Assembly: GCA_029931535.1 (NCBI GenBank)
Contig: JAQPZY010001688.1
Coordinates: forward strand, 9,303,501-9,367,500
DNA from: Margaritifera margaritifera
Taxonomy: Eukaryota > Mollusca > Bivalvia > Unionida > Margaritiferidae
Direction: 5' to 3'
Length of the DNA stretch: 64,000 nt
Shown: in pieces, positions 10,460 through 23,116 of the stretch
Position numbering within the stretch: the first letter of the stretch is position 1
How the letters are laid out: each line of letters opens with the position of its first letter
Position numbers and translations under genes: made by a program
The notes under the pieces: model-generated
Database searches by the model: none
What the model saw: only the letters and a program-made list of their open reading frames with translations
What the model was told of the DNA's origin: nothing

Positions 10460-11755
10460 GAAAGAAAGAAATGGGCGGGGAAAGATAGATAAAGAAGAAG
10501 AAGAAGCAAAATACATTCCCCAGAGAAAATATCACTTGAAGAAGATTATAAAAAGAGCTAAGTCAACACCATCAATCAAAACGACTTTCCCCCATATACA
10601 AAACAGACGTAATTTTGTTTACAAGAAGATCATGAGATCAGAAGGTTAGAATAATCTCCATTAATCTCAGGTCAGTTGTACAACCGTTAAAAATCGAAAA
10701 CAGAGGATTGACATCTTGTCCAGTATGTTTAATTCCATTACCGCTGTAAGATAATATATATGAAAAATCTCATTACACCAAAGATACACTATATTTTAAT
10801 GGTTGCCTAATGTTACAGATTGAGTTAGTGCCATTGTCAGAGAAGATTTGGATGAATGAAACAGATTTGCAGCAAGTATCTGTTCTCCATTAGATACACC
10901 TTACCTTTTACACTGTGTGCAATGTTCACTATAACTTAATGCTCCAAATACAGAGTTTTCTCGAAGACTGCGGTTTGCAATTCGGTCTACAGATATCTGT
11001 CACAATTTGAAGCAGCAATTTGAGTTTACATTCACTTCGGAATCAGCAGACGCAGGCGAGTTAATTAATTGGCTTTTCCTGCGAATCTACAAGAAGAATT
11101 AAATTCGAAGTTGTTTTTATTTTGAAGTCTTCGACAGTGGTATGATTCAAGTTTCGTTCAAAGTCTTCAGTAGAATTTGGATTCACCGATTTTGTTCTAG
11201 GTTTGCCGCAGCAAGTATATTAGCTATTATTCTTTCGAAGTCTGAAGTGGGATAGTTTAGATTTCCTTGGAGTGAACAAAGGTTATCTACTACACGATTT
11301 CTCACTGGCTCCATCGACGTTTTCCAACGGCAGTTTCATTTTCATCTTTATTTTTTCCGATTTGGGTACTCATTTACCGTCGAGGCCTGACTTCCCAATT
11401 TTACTCGAAGAGTCTTTATTGAAGTGCCCATCTGCAGCAGATGTCTATTAAAGTTAACAGTCGTGACCGTTCCATGAATTTCCATAAATAACCAGTAAAA
11501 GCAGCTTTACGTATAAATCCACAGCAAGGATTTGAGTTACAGGTTTAAATAGAATCAACTGAAATACTTACAGATTCACATGTTTTTTGCCAAAATATCA
11601 TTGTCCTCTCTCGCAACGTTAGTCAAAAGATTTTAAATCATATTTTCAGAGTTACTTGCAGCAGTTAAATTGGATCCCTGTCCATAAAAATACTTTAATT
11701 CAGTGACAGACTTTCGTCGAAGGAAAATATCCCTTAAACACTTTTCATATCCGAT
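10460..11755. other. Non-coding spacer
   Basis: No coding frame or recognisable mobile element seen. The stretch from 10960 to 11420 is less AT-rich and repeatedly uses 'TTCGAAG'-like words, but I cannot define a unit. Confidence 0.4.
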
Positions 11756-11761
11756 ATAATT

Positions 11762-11966
11762 CCTTTACACCTTGATATCAATCCTTTAAACCTTGATATC
11801 AATCATTTACACATTGATAGCAATCATTTAATCCTTGATATCAATCATTTACACCTTGATATAAATCATTTATACCTTAATATCAATCATTTACACCTTG
11901 ATATCAATCCTTTAAACCTTGATAGCAATCCTTTAGACCTTGATATCAATCCTTTACACCTTGATT
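11762..11966. repeat. 21-bp tandem repeat with a palindromic core
   Basis: Nearly ten units of 21 bp, with variation in one or two positions each (ACACC, AAACC, AGACC). Most units contain TTGATATCAA, a perfect 10-bp palindrome. No coding frame is maintained. Confidence 0.85.
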
Positions 11967-12271
11967 TAATTGTGTCGAAAACTGTAACCGTTAGGATGAA
12001 CTCATAAACAATAAAATATTTTTATATGTATCTAATCTTACAAGAGTTCAAAAATCAACAGAAAGGGCTGCATTGGTAGATGCCCATATATATGAAAATG
12101 TCTGCAGGACTCACGTGGTATTGTGTATTCCTATGCATTAGTAATACAAATGTAATTAAAAGCAAGCATTCTTGAAACAAGAGTTTGCGTGTTACAATTA
12201 AGTAGATGTTAGGGTTACCGCGGTGCAAATAAGAAAATTAAATAAATGATCAAACAGTAAGCGGTTGTTCA

Positions 12272-12602
12272 GATACAGCCCCATAGTGATATCAGATACA
12301 GCCCCATAGTGATATCAGATACAGCCCAATAGTGATATCAGATACAGCCCATAGTGATATCAGATACAGCCCCATAGTGATATCAGATACAGCCCCATAG
12401 TGATATCAGATACAGCCCCATAGTGATGCAAGGATATGAGTTTATCAGATACAGCCCCATAGTGATGCAAGGATATGAGTTTATCAGATACAGCCCCATA
12501 GTGATGCAAGGATATGAATTTATCAGATACAGCCCCATAGTGATGCAAGGATATGAGTTTATCAGATACAGCCCCATAGTGATGCAAGGATATGAGTTTA
12601 GG
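12272..12602. repeat. Two-tier satellite: 23-bp units becoming 39-bp units
   Basis: Six or so copies of a 23-bp unit (GATACAGCCCCATAGTGATA followed by TCA) are followed by five copies of a 39-bp unit made of the same start plus a 16-bp insert, GCAAGGATATGAGTTT. The switch is abrupt at about 12427. Three of the first units differ by single changes; the 39-bp units are almost identical, which suggests a more recent expansion. Open frames on both strands here are products of the repeat. Confidence 0.9.
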
Positions 12603-12609
12603 ATGTCGA

Positions 12610-14209
12610 TCGCTAAAGCAAATATATAACTGTGAGTTCGTTGTTTATTCACTCGATTCTAAAAGCGTGCAGTATACTGGAAATGGTGACCTGTGCTGCA
12701 AATATCAAGGCAGACTTTGTTTAGAGATTTTCAACAATGTTAGTACTGTGGTACATCTAACTTACCTTTACCTTGGTGCAAGTCTCTAATCAATGCTTTA
12801 AATACACAATGTTCCAGCAGGTCACATGTTTCGGCGAATTGTGCGGTTTGTAGTTCCATCCACAAATTTCTTATAAAACAGTGTCTGATATTTCAATGAT
12901 GAATTTATTTTGAAGTCACCTATGGTGGGTCAATTTTACGAGTTGCTTGAAGTTTAAAACAGCAGTATTAATTACTACTAACTTGTTCTAGGCAGCCCAG
13001 TTGTAGTTAACTCATATATTCCATTTGGAGTTGGCAGGAAGAGTATTACATATAAACATTTGCGCCTACCACATCATTTGGATCAACCGATTCTTCTTGT
13101 AGCCTGAAGTGATTTAAGTCTTTAAAAAGTGCATTCATGTATATTTTCATGTTGGGGATTTTGACGACACTGTCCTTTTCAGATTTCTGTTTCCAATATG
13201 ATTAAATGACTCTGTTAAAAAATAACGCACCAACTTATACATAGATTATCTTTTCAAATCTCCAACGGTAGCTTGATTTTTGTCAACATTTACAGTAACG
13301 TAGTCCCGTAAATAGCTCATATTATCAGCTTGATGTACAGTTTTAGAAGAATGTCTACACAAAATATTTGATTGTTAGAACAATGTCACTGACGTACAGG
13401 TTGATGGGATAAAAATAGAAAAATCGCAAGTTGGCTCAATTATTTGTATACATGTTCATGGATATTCTTGTACTGATGCTAGACTAACAGTGTTTCAGAT
13501 GTCGCCCGCTGGAGAAAAAGAATGAAAAGAAACAAAACAACTTTACTTTCATTATTTATACACAAAATTGTTGAAAGAGAACGGTTTTCTTTGGAATAGT
13601 GTTAAAAATCGGTACCGAAGTAAATATATCTAACTATAAATATGATATATTCCACAAAATCAGTTTTTATTGACATTTACTGTTCCATGCACAAATGTCT
13701 GTCGAAAACCGTGTCAGCTATTCAAACAAAGAATTCCTTTGATGCCTTTCTGGAATTTATTATTAATTTGTGTACCAGTACAAAATATTGGTTGCCCCTT
13801 TGGAATTTATTATTATATATGTGTACCAGTATCAAAATATTGGATGCCCTCATGAGGAATGAACTATATTATTCGGATACTGTTTTAAACCATTGTAGTC
13901 ATTTAAGCAATGTCTGCTGAGAACCGAGAATATTGAAGCATTCTAACTTAAAAAATAGGAGACAGTGTCTTTGTGGTTCATTTTCTCAAGTTACAAGAAG
14001 TTATAAAAAAAAATCTCCCTCCATTTATTTCAACCGATGATGCATTCGATGGGATTTACTTACATGATTACAATCAGAGACTGCTTAATAACAAAATCTT
14101 CTCCACGGCTAAAAATAACCCGATGTACGGTAATTTTCTTTATAACAAATAAAGATCTAAAGATATCCAGCGCATCTGCAGAGACTATTCATTTTGTAAT
14201 ATAATTAGC

Positions 14210-14210
<1 letters not shown>
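12610..14210. other. Non-coding spacer with a short duplication
   Basis: No gene recognised. A diverged direct duplication of about 58 bp (TGGAATTTATTATTA... GTGTACCAGTA...) lies at 13748-13855. Confidence 0.45.
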
Positions 14211-14634
<424 letters not shown>

Positions 14635-14639
14635 AGGTG

Positions 14640-16139
14640 ATTGGCTTGTTGCTTTTGATGGTGATTTATTGTTTCGTGTGTTTCCGAAAAAAAAATGAGA
14701 TATAATTTCTTCAAAGAAATGGTAGAATAATAGATTTTATATTATATTTATATATGTATGAAAGACATTGGATTATTTGGTAGGGGGGGATTAATTAGAT
14801 AGGAAGATAAATATATAGGAAGGCGTTTTGTTGCTTCATCTTATAAAGTTAGTGAATATATTCACATATATTTCATATCAAAAGGAAGTCAGCTCATCAT
14901 TTTACTTGATTAATTGTTGGTTTATAAATACAATTGTTTTGACATTTCACCCGAATAAATTTGGAATTGGGCATAACAGTTGCTTACTATACGAAGTGGG
15001 TTTTAGTCATTGTAATTTTATAGCTAGGACATGTGATAGGTTAACCTCAAAAAGGTGGGGGTTTTATTTAGCTACATCATAGATGTTTTGTATGATCTAC
15101 AATAACACTGGACCTCTGTGGTTAAATGATGAATTTGTTTCACAAATCAGCAGTTTTTGCTCGAATAAAGATCTTATGTAGCGACTGAAATACTGATGGC
15201 GGAATATAGCAGATAGGTAGGTCCCGAATAATCCAAGATTTAAGGCGAACGTATTTATATAGGTAATTCTCCGAAGTAGATTTTTGTCTATGTCACTCTT
15301 TCTTCGTGGCTATCTTTAAATATTCGTCTGTCTTTTTCTTTAGAAAGCTTTATCCACAATTCTTGCCAAATATGAACGAATTGACAAATATACTATATGT
15401 AAAAAATAGAAGGTAGGATTACGTGACTTTTAGAAGAGAGAAAAAAGCAAACTAACTTTCACACCGATTAATCATACATTGTCCACAAAAATACATAACG
15501 CCCTGAAGTAAAGTGCTTTGCTATTTGACAGCGAATGTTCAGTTGTAGAAAATGAGCAAAAATATCCGTCTTTCTAGGAGATATATATCACAATGCTCAT
15601 AAAATACTTTTTAAAAAAATTTGCTTTTCAAACTCACAAAACACATCTCTAAATCAAATGTGTCCTGAATTGTATGCAGTCAACCGAAACAGGAATTGCT
15701 TTGAAATATACAGGGGCATTACTGACTCGTTTGAAGATGTACATCACAATAAAACTGTCTGTCTCTCTGTCTCTCTATCTACATATGAGAGTAAAAACTT
15801 ATAAACAGGTATTATGTATATTAACCGAAATTTTCAGTGATTATGTATAATATCTATTTCAATCAAGCAATGTGTGTCTTTCCTTGAAAAATCAATGAAT
15901 ATGCATACTTCCTGAAATTCAGACCACAGTTTAACATATTCGCTGACTCTTATTCTTGCATTCAATTATGTATGTCACTTTGTGTCACGAGGTGTAATTA
16001 TGATGGAAAAATCTTTGTTTCGTAGTTTTCTTGTGTTAATATGCTTTTGATTATTGTCAGATCAATGCAGTAACTTGGTACAAAAAAGCTGATATTTATA
16101 TCTGGACTAGAGATTTTAAACAAATAACTACCCTCCTCC

Positions 16140-16140
<1 letters not shown>
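14640..16140. other. Non-coding spacer
   Basis: AT-rich, with no frame of interest and no repeat I can delimit. A short TCTG/TCTC run lies at 15757-15778. Confidence 0.4.

Positions 16141-16141
<1 letters not shown>

Positions 16142-16204
<63 letters not shown>
16142..16204. repeat. (CA)n microsatellite
   Basis: About 31 CA units. Confidence 0.95.
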
Positions 16205-16208
<4 letters not shown>

Positions 16209-16429
16209 CTTGAAACGTGTTCTGTTTTCAAAACATGAGTATAACACAATTGTCATTGATACACTGGATGCTATCTAGTCAACACGAAAGACACTAAACT
16301 AGTAATATTTCTAAAAGTAATATAAAATATTTAAGTATGGTGATGTACAGACGTTGATCTATTAAGGACACATATTATGTAATCAAACTTACTCATACTG
16401 TGACAGGGCATTGAATACGTGACAAAATG

Positions 16430-17145
16430 ATGAAGGAAATAAACAAGAAATATGCTAATGCCGCTGAGGAGTCCATCACACTGAGCAAATTCTTCTGCGT
16501 TCTTCTGCAGTGAATGTCAATGCATAAAGGAGAAGCCAACAACTAAAGGAATTGTTTGTTCGCCACATCCTCACGAACAACTTTGCTTCCAGAGCACAAG
16601 TGGACCTTACTGACATGCATTCGGTCAGGCAGGGAAACTACAAATGAATAATGGCCTACAAAGATCATCGTACACAGTTCTGCATTCTCAGACCTCCTAC
16701 TTCAAAACGCGCATTGCAAGTGGCTCATCAGTTGCTAGAGATCAGTGAGCCGAAAACCATGTGGCCAGAGCTTGTAATAGTTCGTAGTAAAACAATACCC
16801 CCCCACACACACACACACACCTACGATGCGTCAGGTACATTTTTAAACGTGCAAACTGTGATATTAAAGATATATTGGTAGGCTGCTTAGGAAATAATTA
16901 CATAACAATCCAGGTTGGACTGAGGTTTTGTACAATTTCAAAACTCTTATTAACACAGTGGCATGAAGTGAACAACATTTGCACATTGTCTGGTTTGGAG
17001 TAAGATTGGCCTGACCTCTTCAGCTCTTCCACAAGAGGCGATTCAGATTCTGCATCGTGAAGTAGACCTCCTGGCTACTCTGACATCATCAGAACCAGCA
17101 GCAACAGAGGGACGCATATCAGAATCAGCTGCAAATCCTACTTAA
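16430..17145 (+). pseudogene. Integrase-core fragment of a KRBA2-like transposon family
   Basis: Split frames give, in order, ATTKGIV... (CxxC zinc-finger end and linker), SRAQVDLTDMHSVRQGNYK at about 16597-16650, then IMAYKDHRTQFCILRPPTSK and VAHQLLEI. A deletion of the second catalytic Asp region follows, then MWPELVIV and, in other frames, LGCLGNN, IGLTSSALP and AATEGRISES. This order is that of the integrase core and downstream region of Ginger/gypsy-type transposons related to vertebrate KRBA2. The first Asp (VDLTDMHS) is visible; the second and the Glu are lost. A CA microsatellite sits in the gap. No flanking gag, protease or terminal repeat is seen, so this is an isolated fossil. Confidence 0.7.
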
Positions 17146-17253
17146 CTAATGACTGTGAATGTGTACTGTGTATATGTGTGATTTGTTTTATCATCAGATG
17201 TAATTTTTGGTGCCAGTTTGTTTTTATATTTCAATCTAGCATTTAAAAAAACT

Positions 17254-17273
17254 TGGTGTGTGTGTGTGTGTGT
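17254..17273. repeat. (GT)n microsatellite
   Basis: Short GT tract. Confidence 0.9.
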
Positions 17274-17654
17274 ATGCGAACGCGCACGTATGAGTGTAGC
17301 AAGTTCGTGCGATTGCACTTTGATTGTGATGAGAGTTCTTGATATGTGATCACACATTGCTATGCTTTTTATATGAGAAAATAAAGTTATGGTATTGTAT
17401 CGTATCTTATCATTCCATGTTCACACTGTGATATTAACAGAAATGGCAGATGCAAAATCACCTATATCGTTTCCTCCATTTCTTGTATGTCTGAGTCAGT
17501 GAATATGCATAGAATTGAGGTCTGAATTTAATTTAAAATGAATATTAACTGATTTTGTAATTGAATACTTATATTACCTGAGTAAAGCAAACATTACATA
17601 TAATCACTAAACATTTTGGTTATAATACATAATACATAATTATACGTTTTCCCT

Positions 17655-17658
<4 letters not shown>

Positions 17659-17694
<36 letters not shown>
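17659..17694. repeat. (CA)n microsatellite
   Basis: About 18 CA units. Confidence 0.95.
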
Positions 17695-17697
<3 letters not shown>

Positions 17698-18535
17698 TAT
17701 AAATATAAAACTAAATAAGCAGCATTAATCAACAATTTATAAACAAATATGTGATTCGGTTCGAAAAAATTATTTGACTTTTTTAAAAAAATAGAACCGT
17801 TTCTAGACAGTTACAGACATTGAGTCGGTGCAGCTTAAAATAATCGTTCCCTTTTTTATTGATTCTTTTGTACATATGATTTAGATGAGAAATATCTCTG
17901 CAAAATTGTTGCATTGCATACCATGATGATACGCATAAATTGTGACTTCCTTCTGATAAAAAAGTGTAATTTAATCCAACTAATCTCGTTTAAAGAAAAT
18001 GTTAAGAGCGTTACATGAAAGCGAGTCCACGAGAAAACGTGACATCAGAAGGAAAAAGCGCAACAAAAAATGTATCAACAATTTGTAAACCAGAGACATC
18101 TAAAAACAACATAGCTTTTACTGACGTTAGAGATAGACAGACATCCCTGCATTACTAAATGTTTAACTTAGTGATATTTGGACCTAGGACATGGAGCGTT
18201 CCAGAGAATCCTGAAAGAGGAAAGAGGAAATACGTAGTAGAGTTGGATGAACGATTAGAGAACCGTTTAACAGTTTCATCGCATGACGTTCCGTTGCGCG
18301 ACACATGACATTCATAGTTGCTCCAGGTCTTTTACTAGACCGTAAAGTAATTGATCTTGTTCACAAACTGGATGAAATTTTTTATACAATTTTACAGATT
18401 AGAAACGGTATGTATAAAAATTGATGTGCATGGAGAACTCTATCGCTTGGCAAACGGAATTTAACACTCAGTTATCTGTACAAATGCACCTGATTTCTAT
18501 TTTAAAATGCTAATTGTATACATGAAATTATAATT

Positions 18536-18697
18536 ATAAATTGACACCTATATACCAAACAAAGAAAATAGCGCTAATTCCTGGATCTCACATTGTATAT
18601 TTTGATACATGATTATTTGAAAGAAATTGATATAGAATGACACCAATATAATGAAGCACGTACGAGTTATCATTCGTTCCAAGAAGGAGCGAATTAT
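18536..18697 (+). repeat. Dispersed repeat, uninterrupted copy
   Basis: The words GACACCTATATACCAAACA, GATCTCACATT, GATACATGATTATTTGAA and CATTCGTTCCAAGAAGG reappear in the same order and strand at 45.47-46.19 kb. There the second copy is interrupted by a 579-bp LTR. This copy therefore shows the pre-insertion (empty) site. Confidence 0.75.
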
Positions 18698-19010
18698 ATA
18701 TTCTCATAAACGAACAAATCATTAGCTAATGATCGTATTTACAGTTGGCTATCGAAGGACAAATAGATACTACATATGTGTTTAAACACAGGTACGGGAG
18801 ATATACAGCAAATAATTTTTAACCATTGACGATGCATCTAGATCACTTAAAATTTGCAACTAATCTATCTTCGTTTTAATTTAGTCATGGATAGTCATAA
18901 AAACACGTTCGTTTTTATTTGCTTTTGTGTATATGAGGAATACAAAATTTGAATTTGTCTTCACGTCCCGTCCCGTCACCTCCGTCACCAATTTCATTTC
19001 TGTATTTCTT

Positions 19011-19110
19011 TTTTAATTTAGTCGGCGGATAGTCACGAAAGAAATAATTGAATTTTTTGTTTTTAATTTAGTCGGTGGATAGTCACGAAAGAAATAATTG
19101 AATTTTTCTT
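19011..19110. repeat. Two-copy 50-bp tandem duplication
   Basis: Two nearly identical 50-bp units containing GGATAGTCACGAAAGAAATA. A weaker third copy lies upstream at about 18880-18925 (TTTAGTCATGGATAGTCATAAA), and GTCAC-rich sequence flanks both sides. Confidence 0.85.
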
Positions 19111-19149
19111 CAGGTCGTGTTCTGTCACGCCCGTCACTAATTTCCATTC

Positions 19150-19445
19150 CTCTCAATAACTTTTCAATTACTTCATGAATTGAAACCAAAGTTGTTATGA
19201 GGCTTTACATTCGAAACAACTAGGTCAACTTAGATTTTCGTCATTTTCTGGCAAAGTTTGCGGAGCTGTGGCCCAGTTTGATTTCGAACTTTCCCCTTCA
19301 GTTTATACTCAATAACGTTTGAAGGACTTGGTGAATTAAAACCAAACTTAGTATGAAGTATTATATTAAAAAGACATATATCCAAATTTACTTTCAAAAT
19401 TTCCGGCTTAATTTTACAGAGTTGTAACCGTTAGAGCTCCAGATA
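19150..19445. repeat. Diverged two-copy repeat, about 160 bp per unit
   Basis: Two copies share 'CTCAATAAC', 'GAATT(A)GAAACCAAA', 'GT(A)TGA(A)G' and a 'GAGCTGTGGCCC / GAGTTGTAACCG' end. A third possible piece lies near 20395. The style resembles old interspersed repeats, but I cannot name the family. Confidence 0.4.
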
Positions 19446-19712
19446 AGGATTTATCATATTGATTATTTACTCCTTACTTCAAAATGATATGGAAATGATT
19501 AAATAAGACACTGGTATGGTTTTTACTCTAAAATTATGTGGAGAAAATACACGAGTGAATTGAAGAACAGGTTTTATTACCTACGTTTCTCTTAAAAACA
19601 TGAAGCAGTTTGATATTTTCGATATTTTACTGGGACTTAGTTTCTGCTTTCATGTGTTCATGTTTGGGACAATGTCATTCCATACCGCTTTTTATAACTC
19701 GGCAATCCCTTA

Positions 19713-19995
19713 CTAGCCCAAATACTGCTGACACTTGCATCCATGCAAATTTTGCATTTCGTATACAAATTCATTCAGCTTTCCTCTAAAGTCAAATAGG
19801 GGAATTTTTCTATATATGATTTGATTTGGTTTTAGGGTAACTTTATCACCATCGTGCTTCTCGACTGCCTTATATTTATCCATCACGTCTATGCACGAAT
19901 TTACAACAGCCTTCAAAATACTTTTGATTATATGCTCTGGTTGTTCTTCCTCTTCCAATTTATTAAAATATTTTGTAAAAAAACGAGTTTTGTTT
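19713..19995 (-). CDS. Unidentified possible exon
   Basis: The minus strand encodes an even, protein-like composition: a basic start (TRFFTKYFNKLEEEEQPE), amphipathic helices (HIIKSILKAVVNSCIDVMDK), and a C-terminal FDFRGKLNEFVYEMQNLHGC ending CKCQQYLG. Codon choice looks more protein-like than in surrounding frames. ATG at 19958 lies within the open stretch, and the frame is open slightly upstream of it. No domain recognised, and no matching exon identified nearby. It may be part of a host gene or an unknown mobile element. Confidence 0.3.
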
Positions 19996-20857
19996 GATCC
20001 CAGCGGTCTTTATCTGCGTCCCAGTTTCGACATTCTTGAGACGCTGTCTGCATCGGTAATGTATGCTATGCCTGTTAAGTCTGCATATGTAATCAATTCT
20101 CACTTGCAAAGTTTTTAAAGCGTTAAAATGATAGAGAGCTAGAATTAGTAGACTGGTGTACAAAATTACATCATACAATTTGCGGCTATAAGCCATTAAG
20201 CGTATTCGCCAATCTATTCTCAGAGATACGTGCTTACCGACCGAGGCGTGCACGATTCGGCTGATACAACATGAATTAAGATATAATTACATATTCAACT
20301 TGGACCATACGTACCATTTACGCTGCATTTTGAGAAGAAAATAATTTTTATGTTGTTGTTTTTATACGTATTTACGCAAAAACGCAGCTGATCTGGAGCT
20401 CTGTGACCAATGTTTGACTTTTTGAACTTCGCCCTTCAATTGCATCGTATTGCTGGCAGCGTCAGTACTATATGAATAGATTTCATGTTCTCACTATTAC
20501 GTCAGCGGCTTGTTTTAGCAACAGCCCTCATTTTTGAGCGCCATAATACGATAGTTAGAACAAGTGTCAATTCAACCACAATATTTTCTTGTATAGCCAT
20601 GATTCAAATGTTTCTGCATGATCTAAGAAAACACTTGTCATGCAGTAAGGTGATTCATTTGTTTGACAAATTAGCCGGTTAAGCCTAATTGATAATCTCA
20701 GGTAGCGGAGTAAGGATTAGACCTGCACCAAGTCTCCATTTCAGTATATTTAACATCAAATTTTTGTTTATCAGCTTCATGTAGTTCTAGTACTTTCTTT
20801 ATTGTCTTTTCAATAACAGTTTTTTCAACTTTTAATTAAAGAGGCATTTAAAATATC

Positions 20858-21018
20858 CATACAATAGAATATGTACCATAGTGCTATAAAATTTCTGATC
20901 CATAAAATATAATTGGTACTATGGTGCTATCAAATTTCTGATCCATACAATATAATTGGTACTATAGTGCTATCAAATTTCTGATCCACACAATATAATT
21001 TGTACTATAGTGCTATCA
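20858..21018. repeat. About 52-bp tandem repeat, three copies
   Basis: Three copies of a unit containing GTGCTATCAAATTTCTGATC and (T/A)GTACTATAGTGCTATCA, with single-base variation. It directly precedes the LINE starting near 21.2 kb. Confidence 0.85.
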
Positions 21019-21269
21019 GATAGTTTCAGTTGGTAATCAGCTGTTAGATTAAGATTTATAAGAATAATACATTCACGGAGGATAATCACAGAACACTATT
21101 TCTGTTCAAGTATGTGATTCATAGTACATTATTAACAGTAAACGCGTGAAACCTGAAAAAGCAACACAAGGTGGTGTGCAGAAAACCGCCGAGAAAGGCA
21201 AGAAGGATCAGATTGTCTCCACCCCCCACCCCTGACAGCGTTCCCAATTAACAACAACAAAAGATTGCA

Positions 21270-22112
21270 GTTATGTATGACAATCAGTAAACTGGTGGTC
21301 AATACCCACAATATTTACAGTATTCTCAGTATTTACAAATTTCCAAGCCAGTATATATCACGCCCCCTGGGATCCCACCACATTACTATCATCTACTGTC
21401 TCCCTCACACTCACCCACCCATGCTTATGGATCGAACGCATCAGGGGATTGTACACAGATAACCACCAAGACAAAGTGAGCAGGTGATGGGTAGTCCACT
21501 TGAGCAGATTTTACAGAAATTGTCTAGAATGGAATAAAGACTAAAGAAACTAGACAACATTGAGCTAAAGGTAGACAGAATCGAAGCTACAGCTTCTACA
21601 CTTGACAATATAGTTCGCGTCATTGAGGAAAGTCTTCAGTTCGACTCTGATACATTGGAGAACATGAGAAAAACTCAGGCTACCATAGTTGAGGACAAGA
21701 AGCAGGTCAAAACTCTCAATAGTAAATTAAGCCGTCAGGTCATTGACCTTCAGTGTCAGTCAATACAGGATAATTTCTTGTTTTTAATATCCATGAAGAA
21801 AAGGAGGAAAACTGCGTGGAAAAGGTTCTGGAATTATGCGAAACAAATCTGAAGGTCGAAAACACAAAAACAGAAATAAAATTTCACCGGGCGCATCGAC
21901 TTGGAAAATTCACTCGGAGAAAGATTCGTCCGATCGTTGCAAAGTTTGCATACTTCCCGGATAGAGAAAAAGTGAGAAAAAGTGCTGGTCACCTGAAGAA
22001 GACACCTTTCAGATTATGCGAACAGTTTCCCAGAGAAGTGTATAGAACACGTAAAATGTATTCCCTATATTTAAAAAAGAAAAGGAGGAGGGAAAGACCG
22101 CAGTTCTGGTGA
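21270..22112 (+). pseudogene. LINE 1 ORF1 protein (RNA-binding)
   Basis: The frame starts with a Tyr/Pro/Gln-rich N-terminus (YLQYSQYLQ, then Pro/Ser-rich), continues into a long coiled coil (EQILQKLSRMEYRLKKLDNI) and a QSIQDN motif, and after a frameshift near 21795 into an RRM-like core (RAHRLGKFTRRKIRPIVAKF) and a C-terminal domain (LCEQFPREVYRTRKMYSLYL). This layout (coiled coil, RRM, C-terminal domain) is that of L1/CR1-style ORF1 proteins that coat LINE RNA. Stops include one at about 21462. The gene is followed after about 200 bp by ORF2. Confidence 0.8.
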
Positions 22113-22304
22113 TGGAAAAGCTATTCATAAATGGAAAACAGGTAACACTACCGGCGGTTCAAACGATGGAACAGACTGAAAAACAAAGGGAACAACAGAG
22201 AGACCCGGTCATTCAAGAGATGCAATCGGAATAGGCGAGCGAAGAGAACAACGGATCGGTTAAGATATTGACATGAAAAGCAGAAGGGCTTACGGAAGAG
22301 AAAA

Positions 22305-23116
22305 TATAAACACATATGTTTAATGAATTTCTCTCTAAATTCAACCTAATATGCTTGTTAGAAACATAGACTAAACAAAATGCTCGTATGGATTTTTATG
22401 GTTACCAAGTTTATCATTTCCTCAGAAAATTCGTTAAGAAAAAAGCAAAACGTACCAGTGGAGGTATTGTATTATATGCAAAACAAAGTCTGATGAAAGG
22501 TATACAAGTTGTACAAAGTCATTTTGATTGCATCGTTTGGTTGAGATTATAAAAGGGTTACTTTGGTTTTGATGATTATGTTTATATTTGCTTTGTTCAT
22601 ATTCCACATGAACAATCACGTAATTTTCTTAGTTTCGATTTATTCGGTAAACTACAGATGGAAGTCAATCATTACACGCATAAGGGAATTGTTATAGCAG
22701 CGGGTGATCTTAATAGTACTACCAGTCTAAAGGTGGATTACATAGAAAATGACTCTACCTTCATAACGCATAACGAGGTAAATACCACTGACCTTCCAAT
22801 TCCACGTGCTAATCATGACCAAAACAATAACGGTTTTGGAAATCCCCTACTCGACTTATGTAAGAGCACTGGTATACGCATTGTAAATGAAAGATTAGGT
22901 GACGATGCAGATAAGGGTCAGTATACATGTTTCACAACAAATGGAGAAAGTACAATTGATTATGTTTTGGCTACTAAGAATACTTTCTCCTTCATTAAAA
23001 ACTTCAGAGTACATATATTTACAGAATTTTCAAATCATTGTCCATTGTCCTTCTCGTTAAAAACCGCAATTTATCGTCTGAATTATTTGAAACTTACAAT
23101 GCTACAACATAAATAG
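22305..23116 (+). pseudogene. LINE 1 ORF2, endonuclease domain
   Basis: An APE-like endonuclease is recognisable by KFNLICLLE near 22340 (the E-T metal-binding region), GGIVLYAKQSL, IPHEQSRNF, then a clean 152-codon frame from 22658 with AAGDLNS (the GDxN motif), RLGDDADKGQYTCF, STIDYVLA and FSNHCPLSF. In active enzymes the last motif reads S-D-H; here Asp is Asn. The domain nicks target DNA to start reverse transcription. Two frameshifts and a stop occur before 22658. Confidence 0.85.

Noticed and set aside
10137..10649. Open frames of 60-160 codons on both strands
   Set aside because: They are produced by TA, GT and GA repeats (IYIYIY, RERERE) with no other coding sign.
12360..12652. Repetitive frames on both strands
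   Set aside because: Translation of the 23/39-bp satellite.
15998..16249. 83-codon minus-strand frame with (VC)n
   Set aside because: Product of the CA microsatellite.
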